A stretch of DNA of 64,000 bases from Hydractinia symbiolongicarpus (Eukaryota > Cnidaria > Hydrozoa > Anthoathecata > Hydractiniidae): positions 5,642,001 to 5,706,000 of the forward strand of contig NC_079875.1 of assembly GCF_029227915.1 (NCBI RefSeq), given 5' to 3'. Each line of letters opens with the position of its first letter. Within the stretch, counting starts at the first letter, position 1. The notes beneath the pieces are model-generated. The model was not told the origin of the DNA. It did no database searches and saw only the letters and a list, made by a program, of their open reading frames with translations. Made by a program: the position numbers and the translations under genes. This document shows, one piece after another, positions 12,901 to 23,953 of the stretch.

Positions 12901-15900
12901 CTACAATTGTCTCTATAAATACTGAAGACGAAACAACGCTGGTTCATTTTGATTACTATCACAATGAAGAGGAAGTAAAAACCAGTCAGCTGTTACCAGT
13001 GGATAAAAAGAATAGTTTACAAACAGTTCCACCTACAGATTATCCTGAATCAATTGAAGAAAAGAGTCAAGAAACAACAAAGAAATCCAAAGAGAAGGTA
13101 CATATGTTTGTTATGTTATGTTTGTGTTTTGTAGTTACTAACAACTGTCATGGTATACGGGTTAGTGCATCAGGTTTATAATCATTAGGTTTAGGTTTAA
13201 CACCCCCCCCCCCCCCCCTACCACAGGTGTATGTAACACTGCAAATTGTCTCGTGTCACAAGCAAACAAGCCTTGTTATGCGTATTTTTGAGAGGTAATG
13301 ATGGTTGGGGTGATGCGATCAAGGAAAAAACAATAATCAGAAATGTATCACTATTATATAAAGGAACGATATTTTTTTGTTGTTCAAGGTTGAAAAAGTT
13401 CTAGATGTGCTCTGTGAACAGTTAAGTATTGGTATCATTGACCATTACAGGGAGATGTATCCTGAAAAAATTAATCATGACAAGCTTATCTTTTATGGAA
13501 AATTTATTCTTCTGCGCAAATATAACTTATTGCAATACGGTCTGCTTAAATTTTCTTGACTTTGCTGCTTAAATGTCCTTAAAGTTTGAGGTTTTAGGAC
13601 CAATTCCCTTAAATCTCCCCGAAGTTTCCTGACTTAATACTTAGTCAAATAAATAGATGCTTGTTGCTATCCTTTTTCACCTTACTTGTAAGTGTATAGT
13701 CGGTTACAATCTTTACTTAGAACGTATTTGATATTTAACTCTTTTATGTTATTTAGAGGGTAAGTGGATGGCAGGTTAGTGATATCTGTTATGCACCCAC
13801 TGCGAATGGGAGTTACCAACAGGCTGTGATCAATTCGTTTTCATCTGCAACAAGCTGTCAATTGACTTTCATCAAAAGTAGACTGAGGTATTCAGGGTTT
13901 TTTTCGGCAGGTTTTGCTGCTTATGTGTGGTGACATTTACTGTTAATCTTTTGTTAAACTATGCAAAACAGTTGCTAATTAGTTTGAGTTTGTTTGATTC
14001 TAATTATCCTCCTCACGCAATTATGATGGAGAACGTACAACTTTTGTACCCCGTGTCGCAGCCCCCGGAGCACAGAGGTAAAAATGACCGGTTGTTGAGC
14101 GTGGACTAAGCCTAATGGACACTTAGAAATGCACCGTAGGTTTCTTGTGGAGAATATAGTGAATTGAGAATATCATTCTCTTTAAATCAAGCATATTTTT
14201 ATTTTAGAAAGAATGTAAAAATTTCTCAATTAAAGTCGACATCTGACAACACCGCAGAGCAAGGTAATATTAAATGTCAAAACCACAAACTCTTTTTTGC
14301 AAGTGTTTGGAGAAGTGATTTTTTCGAGCGAACAGCATTCAACGTTAATATTTTTTTTGTTTTTTACGTCCAGTGCATATTCGCTAGTTCAAATTCTTCT
14401 GTTAACAGCTGCTTAATTCGAACACTCCTTTGTTCGAATATTTTTCGATCCGTTCCATGTTCGAATTAGCGTGTGTGCAGTATAATTCAATATATTCAAG
14501 TTCTCCTTTTAACCGTTATATGAGACTAGTTGCTTATAAGTAATACACATTTTAGATTCGCGTAATTATGGATGGCCATTGAATTCTGTGTTCCCTCCAT
14601 CGGTGAGTTTTAAAATATGTTTTTTGCATCAACTTATTGATCAGTTTGTGTTGTAAAAACAAACAGGTGGAAGAGTTACTTCGATGTTGTCGTTTTAAGA
14701 ATCTGAATTTGACGTTTTTGCGTGTCAGGTTTGCCATCAAAAAAAAAAAACTGAAATTAATAAAAAGACTATTTTTTTTTGACACTCGTTTATTAATTTA
14801 TGGTTTTCATAATGTGCGATTTTAAAGGCCTGAAGTTTCCCAAACATTAAAGAAGCCAAGTACTTTTCCTTTCCTCCCGCTTTTAACATTTTGAACCCCC
14901 TTCCCCCCTACTCCCTATCCTATTAAGACGTTATTGAGCACCTGCGAGTATACCATGAGTTTTGAAGTTAGTAACAATCTTTTCAGTTTTAAGAACGCTT
15001 GTCAAATCAATCTTGAATAGTCGAAATAAACTTGTAGTTTTGAGCATTCTTTTCTATAATAATACCCGAATGTAATTTTACAATTAAGTCGAACAAAATG
15101 AGAAAATACATCACTTTGTTTAAGATCTTGTGAACCAATATGCAATAAAGTATTAAAGGAGTTGTTCAGAATCTGGTTAAATAACTACATACGGAGCTGC
15201 ATACAGAACTGTAATTTGCTTACTAGATGTAGGTAGCTAGCTGGTCTGGTTCCAAAATGACCAGGGTACAATCGCATCAAAAATATGTATTACCTGAGCA
15301 GTCGACGACACTTTCAGGACTGGATTTTAATTTGTTTTCTTGTTTATATTGTAAATGCTGGACATTTGAATATGTCAATATAAGGAAATTAATTATTAGT
15401 TACACTAGCCCGTAAGAAACTTTGTTAGGAATCATAATGGTTAGTTCCCAGGAGCTACTCATTAACGAAGAAACCTTAAAACGAAGCCGTTTAGCCTGCA
15501 TATTATCTAATTCGCAGCTTGTACAGGCTGCATCTTTCTATCTGCCTTTCTATCTGCCTTTAAAGGTTCTGTAGCTAAGGCGCAAGTCTGCATTTATTCA
15601 TGTGACTGAAGAGCCCTTGCTAAGGATATGTTTGGCATATCTTCGAGGATCAAGCCCATGCTAATATCGATCGTTGACTTTTATGCTATACTTTTAACGC
15701 CAACATTTTATTTCCAGCGTCCGTCAATGTTTGAGCCGCCGTCATATCCTGCTTTCCATTCCACTGATTGGTCATATGTAAGTAAGATTTTTCGTCCAAG
15801 AAGTAATGCCAGAGTTCTTAATTCCCATACCTTTTGTATTTTATCCAATAACAGGCTAAAACCTGACAATCGTAATTCGTAAAAAAAGGATATTTGCGCT

Positions 15901-16762
15901 GTGAAAAGTCGGAAAATAAATCCTTCATACACAGCTTTTTAAAAATAATCTTGGAAAAAATTATTTGTTTTTAGACTTTATCTTTTGCGTCGCTATATGC
16001 TTTTATTTATACCTATTTTTAACATCTAGTTGCTTCTTTTCGTATTGTCTGCACCACGCACGTTGAGCAGAGACTTCGTCTTGAATACTATCTTTAAAAA
16101 TACAATTTTGTTTCAAAAATTTAAATAAAATCTTAAGAATTCGCGTTAGACATCGGAGCTGTTTCAAAACACTTGCATCTCTGAACCGGAATTCTACACA
16201 CCACTGTTTAAACGGAATGGAGAACCACTAGAAGCACAATTTAATTCGTTTTCGTGTGTGTCTAAATGTTAGGGTTAAAATTATGACCAATAGATGGCAA
16301 GTTGTTTATATGCAGCTATAATTTAATCGAACTCGACTGAAGTGCTATCTTAATGTCTCTTCAGCCAATGGCGCTACTTTAAGGGACTTTAAAATTTCGT
16401 TAATTTTTTGGAATAAAGTAAAAAAAAATTATAATTTTCTAGTTTGGCAGAGGTCCAACCGCAAGTCGTATGTCGTCTATTCCACTGCCGCCATTTCCAC
16501 CGCCGCCCGTACTGACTGATGATGTTATTGGTGGCGATGAAGAAGCGCTTGCAAATATGCTTATGTCATGGTACATGAACGGGTACCATACCGGCTATTA
16601 TCAGGTATAACATGGTATAGTACATTAACTGTAACAAATGACTCGATCAGGTTTTCAATTCTAATTTTTTTTTTCTTATAGGGTAGCAAGCAAGCTCATA
16701 GAAGGGATAAACCTAGAGAATGTCAAACCGCCGACGCTTCTCTTCTTGAGTCAAGTACATAG
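9945..16762 (+). CDS. SMN1: Survival of motor neuron protein (SMN)
   Basis: Core of the SMN-Gemin complex, which loads Sm rings onto snRNAs. Ten exons join in frame: 9945-9995, 10708-10785, 11912-11946, 12036-12096, 12840-13097, 14212-14263, 14556-14602, 15718-15777, 16443-16604, 16682-16762, giving 294 residues, the same length as human SMN. Seen in order: the Gemin2-binding segment ([18 protein letters not shown]), a Lys-rich patch, the Tudor domain ([18 protein letters not shown] and onward, exon 5), a short proline stretch (PLPPFPPPP), and the YG-box oligomerisation helix ([14 protein letters not shown]). The start was chosen because [12 protein letters not shown] joins exon 2 in frame and resembles the human N terminus. 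Least certain is the exon 6 acceptor: 14212 (AAAG) keeps frame, whereas the stronger site at 14207 does not. Confidence 0.93.
10080..10288. repeat. Degenerate copy of the CAGG...CCTG element family
   Basis: In SMN intron 1. The segment around 10198-10250 (tggcttacagtgctccc, then gagcacagctacaaa) matches the interior of 29941-30194. The right end (AATTTCATCCCTG) is a decayed form of the family terminus. The left end is not clear. Confidence 0.4.
12200..12420 (+). repeat. Possible tRNA-derived SINE remnant in an SMN intron
   Basis: A stretch near 12401-12411 (GTGTTCGAATC) resembles a B-box (GGTTCGANNCC), with a weak A-box-like motif about 80-90 bases upstream. A cloverleaf cannot be drawn convincingly, so this is at best a SINE remnant. 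Confidence 0.25.
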
Positions 16763-18129
16763 CTGCTCGCGGCATTTTAATCTTACGTTACACCGATAGT
16801 AAAATATTTCGAAGCAGTTCAGGAGTAGCGAAGCGATTCTAAAGAAACTTTATCCACGCATCTACGTTATCTGCGTTCGATTTTTACGAAAAGCTGGATA
16901 TGAAAGAAACAAAACAATTCGCGTTTATGTGTGAAGGATAATAGAAGGGTTTTTTTAAAAAGTTTTGTAACATCGTGAACAATTAATTTGTAACTGCGTA
17001 TTTTTTAAATATGTTGTACTACAGTTACACTTGAAAGTTTTAACTGCTCTATCCTAGTTGACCGGGCGCTTAACTGTGACAGATTTCACAATATTATGGC
17101 TACTATTTGCCGAGACCTATGACACTGCTTCGTCTATGTTGATCACATCACTGCTGGTTACTATAAAAATAAAAACAGAACTGTCGCACTGCTTCGTGTT
17201 GCGCACAATTTAAGTAAAATTGTTTTGCATAATGATTCAGTGTAGAATTCAAGGGCTGCTCGAGCAGGGTGGGTTTGGTGTCGAACTCATTATAGAGAAT
17301 TTCTTGATTTCCATAAAAAAGGCGCCTGTGGGGAGGTGACCTGTGGCACATTTTTCAGCATCAAAACGAAGGACATGTTTCACCTCTTAGTAAATAAATT
17401 TTTCGAAGTAAAATCAAAACAAATGAAACCGCGCCTGATTAGGTAAGTTTTGTATAGTGAAAGTACTTCTTTCAATAAAAATATCTTAGAATACACCTCC
17501 GACGACTGACTTTCGGAAAGTAACTTTGATTTGTTTTTAGGTTACAAGTTTTTGCAGAAACTGTTCCTATAAAACACGAAATTTTACATATTCGCCTTGT
17601 CGCAATCCGGCATTCATTAAGTATTGGGTAATGTTAAAAAATGTCTTCATTGTTGTTATTGTCATTTTTTTCATGTTGTTGCTTTTCAGTGAAAGATTTT
17701 TTGGAAAGGTCCGCTAGTGAGGAAAACAATAAGGATATGGGGGATAAAGCCATGGATGCATATATTAATATTGTCAAACAGTTTCCCTAGAAATAAATAC
17801 ACGCGAAAATTAATAAAATTTTTATCCTTGTCATTAAACTCCCGTGGAGTCAGTCTAGCGAAAAAAACTGTCAAGCAACAACCGGGGCCTTAAAATATTC
17901 GCAAAATGCTTAGGGTCGCAAGTCTGCAATTTTGTGTTAAAAACCATATTGAACTTTCTTACCTAAGAGGTATTCAAAGGTTCAGACTAACCTCAACAAC
18001 CTCAGCGAGACAAAGAAGCAGCTGGCAGTATAATGCGGAAGAAGTGATTTATTAAAAAGTCAAAGCACAATATGTTTTTGAACATTTCAGCTTAGATTCG
18101 CGAGGCATCGAAGATGTCCCCCCTCAGTT
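16763..18129. other. Intergenic, SMN to SLC35G1-like
   Basis: Holds the SMN 3'UTR (candidate AATAAA near 17474) and the upstream region of the next gene. A pyrimidine-rich acceptor (acatttcag, ending 18090) lies 40 bp before the next ATG. It suggests either a 5'UTR intron or a trans-splicing acceptor. No other gene is supported. Confidence 0.5.
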
Positions 18130-19386
18130 ATGAACGAAGAGTACTCATTAGAAAGTAATACCAAGAAAGATGATTTAGACTTAGATTCACTTCCATCTAT
18201 TACATTTGAAGACAAGATGGTAAGTTTTTTGTCCAACATTGTTGTTGGAAACAGTGCTAAAAACCAACGAACACTAGGTTTAATGTTGATGGCTGCTGCT
18301 GGTGTGTTCTTAACACTTGGAAACAGTTTAGTTCAATATGTTTATCAAAAATCTCATGTGCATTTGTCATCATTTCAAGTCCTGTTTGTTCGAAGTGTTA
18401 TACAGGCTATTTTTACACTAGCCTTTATGACATATGGAAAGGTGCACCCCTATGGTGAACGAAAAAAGAATGTGATAGCGCTGGTTGCTATGGGCATTGC
18501 TGAAGTTATAGCTATCGTATTTGTATACCTTGCGTTAGAAAAAATGCCTGTTGGTGATGCGACAGTGATACAATTTACGGCACCTGTGTTTACTGTCTTG
18601 TTCAGTTTCATATTTTTACGGAAAGGATGTGGATGCTTTGATGCAGTGTGTGGTTTGTTTAGTTTTGTTGGAGTTATATTCATTGCAAAACCAGATTTAA
18701 TCGTTGATACATATCACCATGTTATCCATGTACATCAGCATAATGTCATGCAAAAACATGGAAATACTACCTTGTCCAAAGAAGAGATAAAGCAGAACCA
18801 TGACTATCTAATTGGAGGAATATATGCGCTCCTTGCTGCAATGTGTTTAAGTTTGTTTTTCATCCTAAACAAACTTAATGGCATGAAGTTAGATGTCACC
18901 TTAACAATTATGTATCCAAGTGTTTTTGGAATAATTGTAGCACCCATTGCAATGCTCATCAACAAAGAAAAATTTATCATAACACAGATGGAGGGAGAAT
19001 ATTGGGGACTCCTTATTGTTGTTGGATTTGTTTCTTTTATTGGATTGATGTTTATGGCAGAAGCGCTTCAGCTGGAAGATGCTGGTCCAGCAGTGTTGAT
19101 TCGTAACTGTGATGTTATTTATGCTTATTTGTTGCAATATCTGTTGATGCACCATCCGCCAACTATACCCGCTCTTATTGGTACTGTTATCGTGTTAGGT
19201 TTCTCAAGTTTAATGGCTTTAAATCGTGTGTTTAATTTGCAACGAAAGTGTTGCGGAGACCGATTTAGGTGTTGCGAGTCGGCAGAAAATGCTGATGAAG
19301 ATGGTGATGAAGAAGAAACACATTTTATGTTGCAAAAAGGTTACAAAGATGACAATGATGATGAGGATGAAGAATTTAATACATGA
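18130..19386 (+). CDS. SLC35G1: SLC35G1-like EamA/drug-metabolite-transporter family membrane protein
   Basis: Single-exon CDS of 418 residues encoding a ten-span membrane protein built of two EamA repeats. The first repeat runs about residues 50-190, with GDATVIQFTAPVFTVLFSF as the diagnostic stretch, and the second about 228-370 (IGGIYALLAAMCLSLFFIL, later EALQLEDAGPAVLIRN). A His-rich loop (about 195-212) separates the halves. The cytosolic C-tail is very acidic. The closest family I recognise is SLC35G (human SLC35G1/TMEM20 has been tied to ER calcium handling and STIM1); the substrate is not known. The start is the first in-frame ATG after an upstream splice acceptor at 18090. Other SLC35G or SLC35F members remain possible. 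Confidence 0.88.
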   Translation: MNEEYSLESNTKKDDLDLDSLPSITFEDKMVSFLSNIVVGNSAKNQRTLGLMLMAAAGVFLTLGNSLVQYVYQKSHVHLSSFQVLFVRSVIQAIFTLAFMTYGKVHPYGERKKNVIALVAMGIAEVIAIVFVYLALEKMPVGDATVIQFTAPVFTVLFSFIFLRKGCGCFDAVCGLFSFVGVIFIAKPDLIVDTYHHVIHVHQHNVMQKHGNTTLSKEEIKQNHDYLIGGIYALLAAMCLSLFFILNKLNGMKLDVTLTIMYPSVFGIIVAPIAMLINKEKFIITQMEGEYWGLLIVVGFVSFIGLMFMAEALQLEDAGPAVLIRNCDVIYAYLLQYLLMHHPPTIPALIGTVIVLGFSSLMALNRVFNLQRKCCGDRFRCCESAENADEDGDEEETHFMLQKGYKDDNDDEDEEFNT

Positions 19387-19415
19387 GAAACGTGTGTACT
19401 TTTACACAACAATAG

Positions 19416-19421
19416 AATAAA
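19416..19421 (+). terminator. Poly(A) signal of the SLC35G1-like gene
   Basis: AATAAA 30 bp after the TGA stop, followed within 15-25 bases by T-rich sequence. The 3'UTR would be very short. Confidence 0.5.
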
Positions 19422-22400
19422 AGTAATTTTCCTGTTTCGTTATTCAGATAATTTTTTTGGGGAAAAATATACAAATTTATATATATACAATGCACCAAAT
19501 TGCAGATTCATCTCTTAAAGATTGTGGCATTATACATTAAATTTATTTGAAAACCGCAGACACATGAAAATAAAACAATTAAATGTAATTGGTGCATGTG
19601 CTTCCTAACCACTAAAATTTGTTTTGTATTGTATTTTTCAGTTAATTTTTATATCCATTTTTTTATTTATTTTTTTATCAGTTAACAACAGCAAAAATAG
19701 TTTAATTGAGAATTATATCAAAAACAGTAAAAAGCTTTTATCTATAATCTAAAATATACAAACACGAAAAAAGTCTCATACAAGGATGGCACAATTCTTC
19801 TAATCAATCAATATATCTTATTTTGGGATTTTTTGATGTTGAAACAATAAGATATATAGCTGCTTTATACTTATTTATTTTTAAAACCTTTAGAATTAAA
19901 TTTTGAAGGTATAAAATTTAGTACCTGCAAAATATAATGGCTTGTTTTATATCTATAGTAAATATGTAAATGTTATCTATTTTTTATTTTTATAAATTTG
20001 TTTCGTTCTTATTTAAATGTTTTAATCGGATGTTAATTTTTTTTTAAAGCCAAATTTAAACCTTTAATTGTGGTCTTGTCGTCTATTCTTCGTATAGCTA
20101 AAGCTGCTGCTTATAAACATTAAAGTTGCTTATAAAATTCAGGTTGGAGTATGGTGGACACGTAGAAGGTTGGGGTGAGGGTGAGGGGCAGTTTTTCTCA
20201 TTTGTTAATGCAATATAACTCAGACCTCAGGTGCTGAAGATCTAAAGTGAATTCTCAATTCTCTGAGGTCATCAGAAGTTTTCAAACCAAAACACCTGAG
20301 TAGAACATCTTTGCCCTCTCCCATCCAATATATTTCAATAGGATTAAAACGTTTGTAGGATTATTTTTTGTCAAGGGATAAAATCGTATTTTTTTATTTA
20401 ATATAATAAATAGTATATTTTAAGGGGAAATTCGACATTCTATTTTTTGTAGTGTTCTAATTTTTTGTTTATGTTTAAATTTCCTGTATATTAGAAAAAA
20501 ATATGCAAAATAAAGATGTGTTGATCAGGAACAATTTGCATTCTACGTGGACTATGAACAGTAGCTTACCTGCTGATTATTTAATCACTTTTTATTGTGT
20601 TGTGTTAGAAGTGTTGGGATATCGTGAAAATTGGTACAAATTTAGAGGACGTATCGGGATTTATAAACCACTTCCACGTTAGTAGCAGTACCAAGGAGAA
20701 CTGAACTTTTACTTGTATCTTGTTAACAAAAAGCTTCTTGGTTATTTCAAGTGCCCATATTTAGAGATCCCTTTATCCCCAAAGTAACGCCCAGAGAAAA
20801 TTTTTGAAAAGATTTAATCGCGAAAATTTAATCCTTCAAAATATGCTGAAAATTACTGCTCGCGAATTTTTTTATTATAGAAAATTTTATAATAAATGTT
20901 TATGTGATAATACATTCTTATTGTATATATGCATCGCTCAAGATCGGTGGTGTTACACTTAGGCTGAAAAAGCTTCCACCAGACTAAAGATGAGAATAGC
21001 ATTTTAAGAAAAAAAGTAAACATGGATACGTGTCGAACAAAGGGAATTACTATATAGTTTCTTTCTCTGACTGGTCCAATTTTAATAGAATTTGATGACG
21101 TCGCAATTGGCCAAGTCAAGCCACGAGGTCGTGACTGTGATGAGTGTAATTAGTGACGAAATGATCCATTATTATAAAGCAATGGATTAGACGTCTACTT
21201 GACACGAACAAGCGACATATAAAAAAATATTCGAGCAAGCAAGAACATTTTGCTTTTCATATGTTTTTTTATTTAAATACAATTTTAAAATAAAAAAGTA
21301 ACTTTTATGCAAAATTCTCATATGTTTTGTTTTTTCAATTCCATCTAACTTTACTTCTCGCTCAAGACTCGCTTTTCTATGATTTTGATAATTCGCCTAA
21401 TCGTTCTTTTTAATCGTAATTCTTTTGAAGAATATTGTATTTCAGGAGCACTAATATACAAATTTAATTTAAAGTTTTTGAAAAATTTGCGTATTTTGAA
21501 AAAAATTTGGAATAAGCATTAGTAATTAATTCACTGTATTTTAGTTCAACTTTTGGCTCCTCGGAGAACGTAAACTTACCAAGCGTCCAAAAGCCACTTT
21601 TATTTACGCTCAACACTGGGTCCCATCCACATCAGAGGCGCCACCCCTTTCACCCTGGTTTTTATACGTCTTTACGTCGTAAATTCTAGATGCGAATATA
21701 TTTTAATGACGTTTCAAAGAAAATTCCATGCATATTTGATAGGACAATAGTGTTGTAATTATATATTACCGACCTAAAAAATGCGGACCAAATGTTTTAC
21801 GTTAAACAAAATTATAGGTCAAAGGTTAAGCGCGCAAAGTGAAAGAACAGTGACCCCACCCCTAACAAGTGAATAAATAAACTGTATAAAATAAAATTCA
21901 CAATTTCACAGAAATTGCACGTAAAAAGTTTGAATTTGCGAATTTCTAACACGCAAAACTTTGTCTAGCCAAAAATTAATTTCCTGAATTGACAAAAAAT
22001 TATAAGGAAAACGAAAATAACTTTTACTCAGCCTGGCAGCCAAAAATTTTATTGTTTATACTTTCAACATTCACATGGCGACCTAGGACACTCATCACAC
22101 GTGGCGTACGTGAATCACTTCTCCACATTGTCATTAGAGAAACCATAGTCATTTTTTTTTATCACTATGGTAAAACCAGCTTGGTCGTTTAAACTGGAAA
22201 CACATGCTTACTTGTATCCAAAGTAACGCATAGTTTAAACGTTCAAAGTTTTCTTACGTAAGTTAACTTACCTAGCATATTTCAGACATAACATCATAAC
22301 TATTTTAGTGCCATTTTGTGGAACTATAAACTTTCACAAAACATGACAAAATGTTTTTGCCGATACATCGCCTTCAAAGTACACTGCTTATTATGTGATT

Positions 22401-22635
22401 GGAAAACTGTGTTTATCTTTCATATAACGAATCAATTTCGTCGTAATTACGACCAAACTTGCTGATATATCGCCTTCAAAATACAGTTGCAGTGATTGGG
22501 TAACTCGTTAATTTTGACATAACGAACATAATTTTTATATGTGAAATTAAGTATATTAGTATTAACTCATTTTTTACCAAAGATGCCTTGAAATCCTTAC
22601 TTTTTAGTTACCCACCATAATGGACAAAAAATTAA

Positions 22636-22775
22636 TCAAACAAAGGCAACCTCGGTACCGGGCCAATTTTTCGCTTTTTTGATATCCGAGACGGCGCCGC
22701 CGTCCAAGATTGTCAGAAAGAGAAAAATGGACCTGGGGTCGAGGTTGCAAACAAAGGCAATTTTTTCGTCAATTT
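22636..22775. repeat. Small inverted repeat (MITE-like)
   Basis: Inverted arms GGCAACCTCGGTACCGGG and CCTGGGGTCGAGGTTGC enclose a GC-richer core containing gacggcgccgccgtcc. The sequence is much less AT-rich than its surroundings. From general familiarity, arms of the type CCTGGG..CGAGGTTG recur in cnidarian genomes; I cannot verify copy number here. Confidence 0.45.
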
Positions 22776-23523
22776 TATAAACACGGTCAATAGGATTTAA
22801 TGGGGAATACTCTGCAGCCAACAGACTGGAAAAATGCTAGTTTTGTGCATGCGTAAGCCAAGTAATGTTTAAAGTTTGCTAGTGGCGTTCTTTACAACGC
22901 CCCGCACATACAAATGGTCCATTTTGACGTCCACGAAGATCGCGCAATTTACAAAAATTGTCGTGCTGACGACAGCAACAATTTGTTTCAAGTGTATGAA
23001 TCTAATAACCAAAGATCAAAAATGCGCGCTCTAATATAGAAACAACTCATGTAATAACTTGTGGCGCGAAATTCTAAACTAGCCGTCCTGTGTTCTTGTA
23101 TTTTGTCCATGATGCAGTGTTGCGAAAAGTAAACAGTTTAAACTCTTATCCCCCTAGACACTTACTTGCAACAGTGGGTAGAGGGTTCAACTGGTCCGAA
23201 ATTTATTCAGAGCGGTAAAAACTCCGGTAGCCCTGACTAAGAAAAAGACGGGTAAAATTAAAGCACAAATTAAATAAGTTATCAAGTACATATATATTTT
23301 TTAAATACAAATTTCAATAATAAATAAAGTATTAATATAGCAGTGGGGGAGCGTGATGGAGAGCAAAAAAACCACTTCAGTATTTTAGCCAACATTCTGT
23401 AAGGTTAAAACATCACGTTACCGCTTAAACTTACTGATTGTGATATAAAGGAAATATATCTAAATAAATTCGAATATTTAAAAAAAGATAATCTAGTTAT
23501 TTGCTCCTTTTAATAGCTCTGAA

Positions 23524-23645
23524 GGAACACACAGTCCATATATAGCAACACGCACTCCATATATAGGAACACACAATTCCATATATAGCAACACGCACTC
23601 CATATATAGGAACACACAGTCCATATATAGCAACACACAATTCCA
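23524..23645. repeat. Minisatellite, CCATATATAG-containing units
   Basis: Five or so tandem variants of a unit built on CCATATATAG(C/G)AACAC(G/A)CA, alternating two subtypes. It lies 310 bp past the stop codon of the receptor A gene (minus strand). Confidence 0.75.
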
Positions 23646-23953
23646 TCTACTATAATATATACAACTAAAACAAATTCGAGATAAAAGATTCTATAAAATA
23701 CTAAAAACTGAACTTCTAATAAAAATTTAAAAATATAAAATTCTAATTACGCAAGCGAAGTTTAGTACCATGTTGGCATATACGTTATAAATGAAAATAA
23801 CAGGAAAAATAAAAAGTTTTTACTCCAACAGTTGGGTAAAACTTTACATGAATCTATATACACTATGGGATTCTTTTGTTGTACTAATCTTTAAAACAAG
23901 TATCAGGCTAAAAATTGAGAATATTGTTGGTACCATGCTAAACCTGAAACATT

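Larger units (their letters stand above)
19422..23953. other. Gene-poor intergenic region
   Basis: About 4.5 kb without a credible exon on either strand; every ORF is short and lacks family resemblance or splice context. It holds two small repeats (22636-22775 and 23524-23645), listed separately, and otherwise AT-rich unique sequence. Confidence 0.6.
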
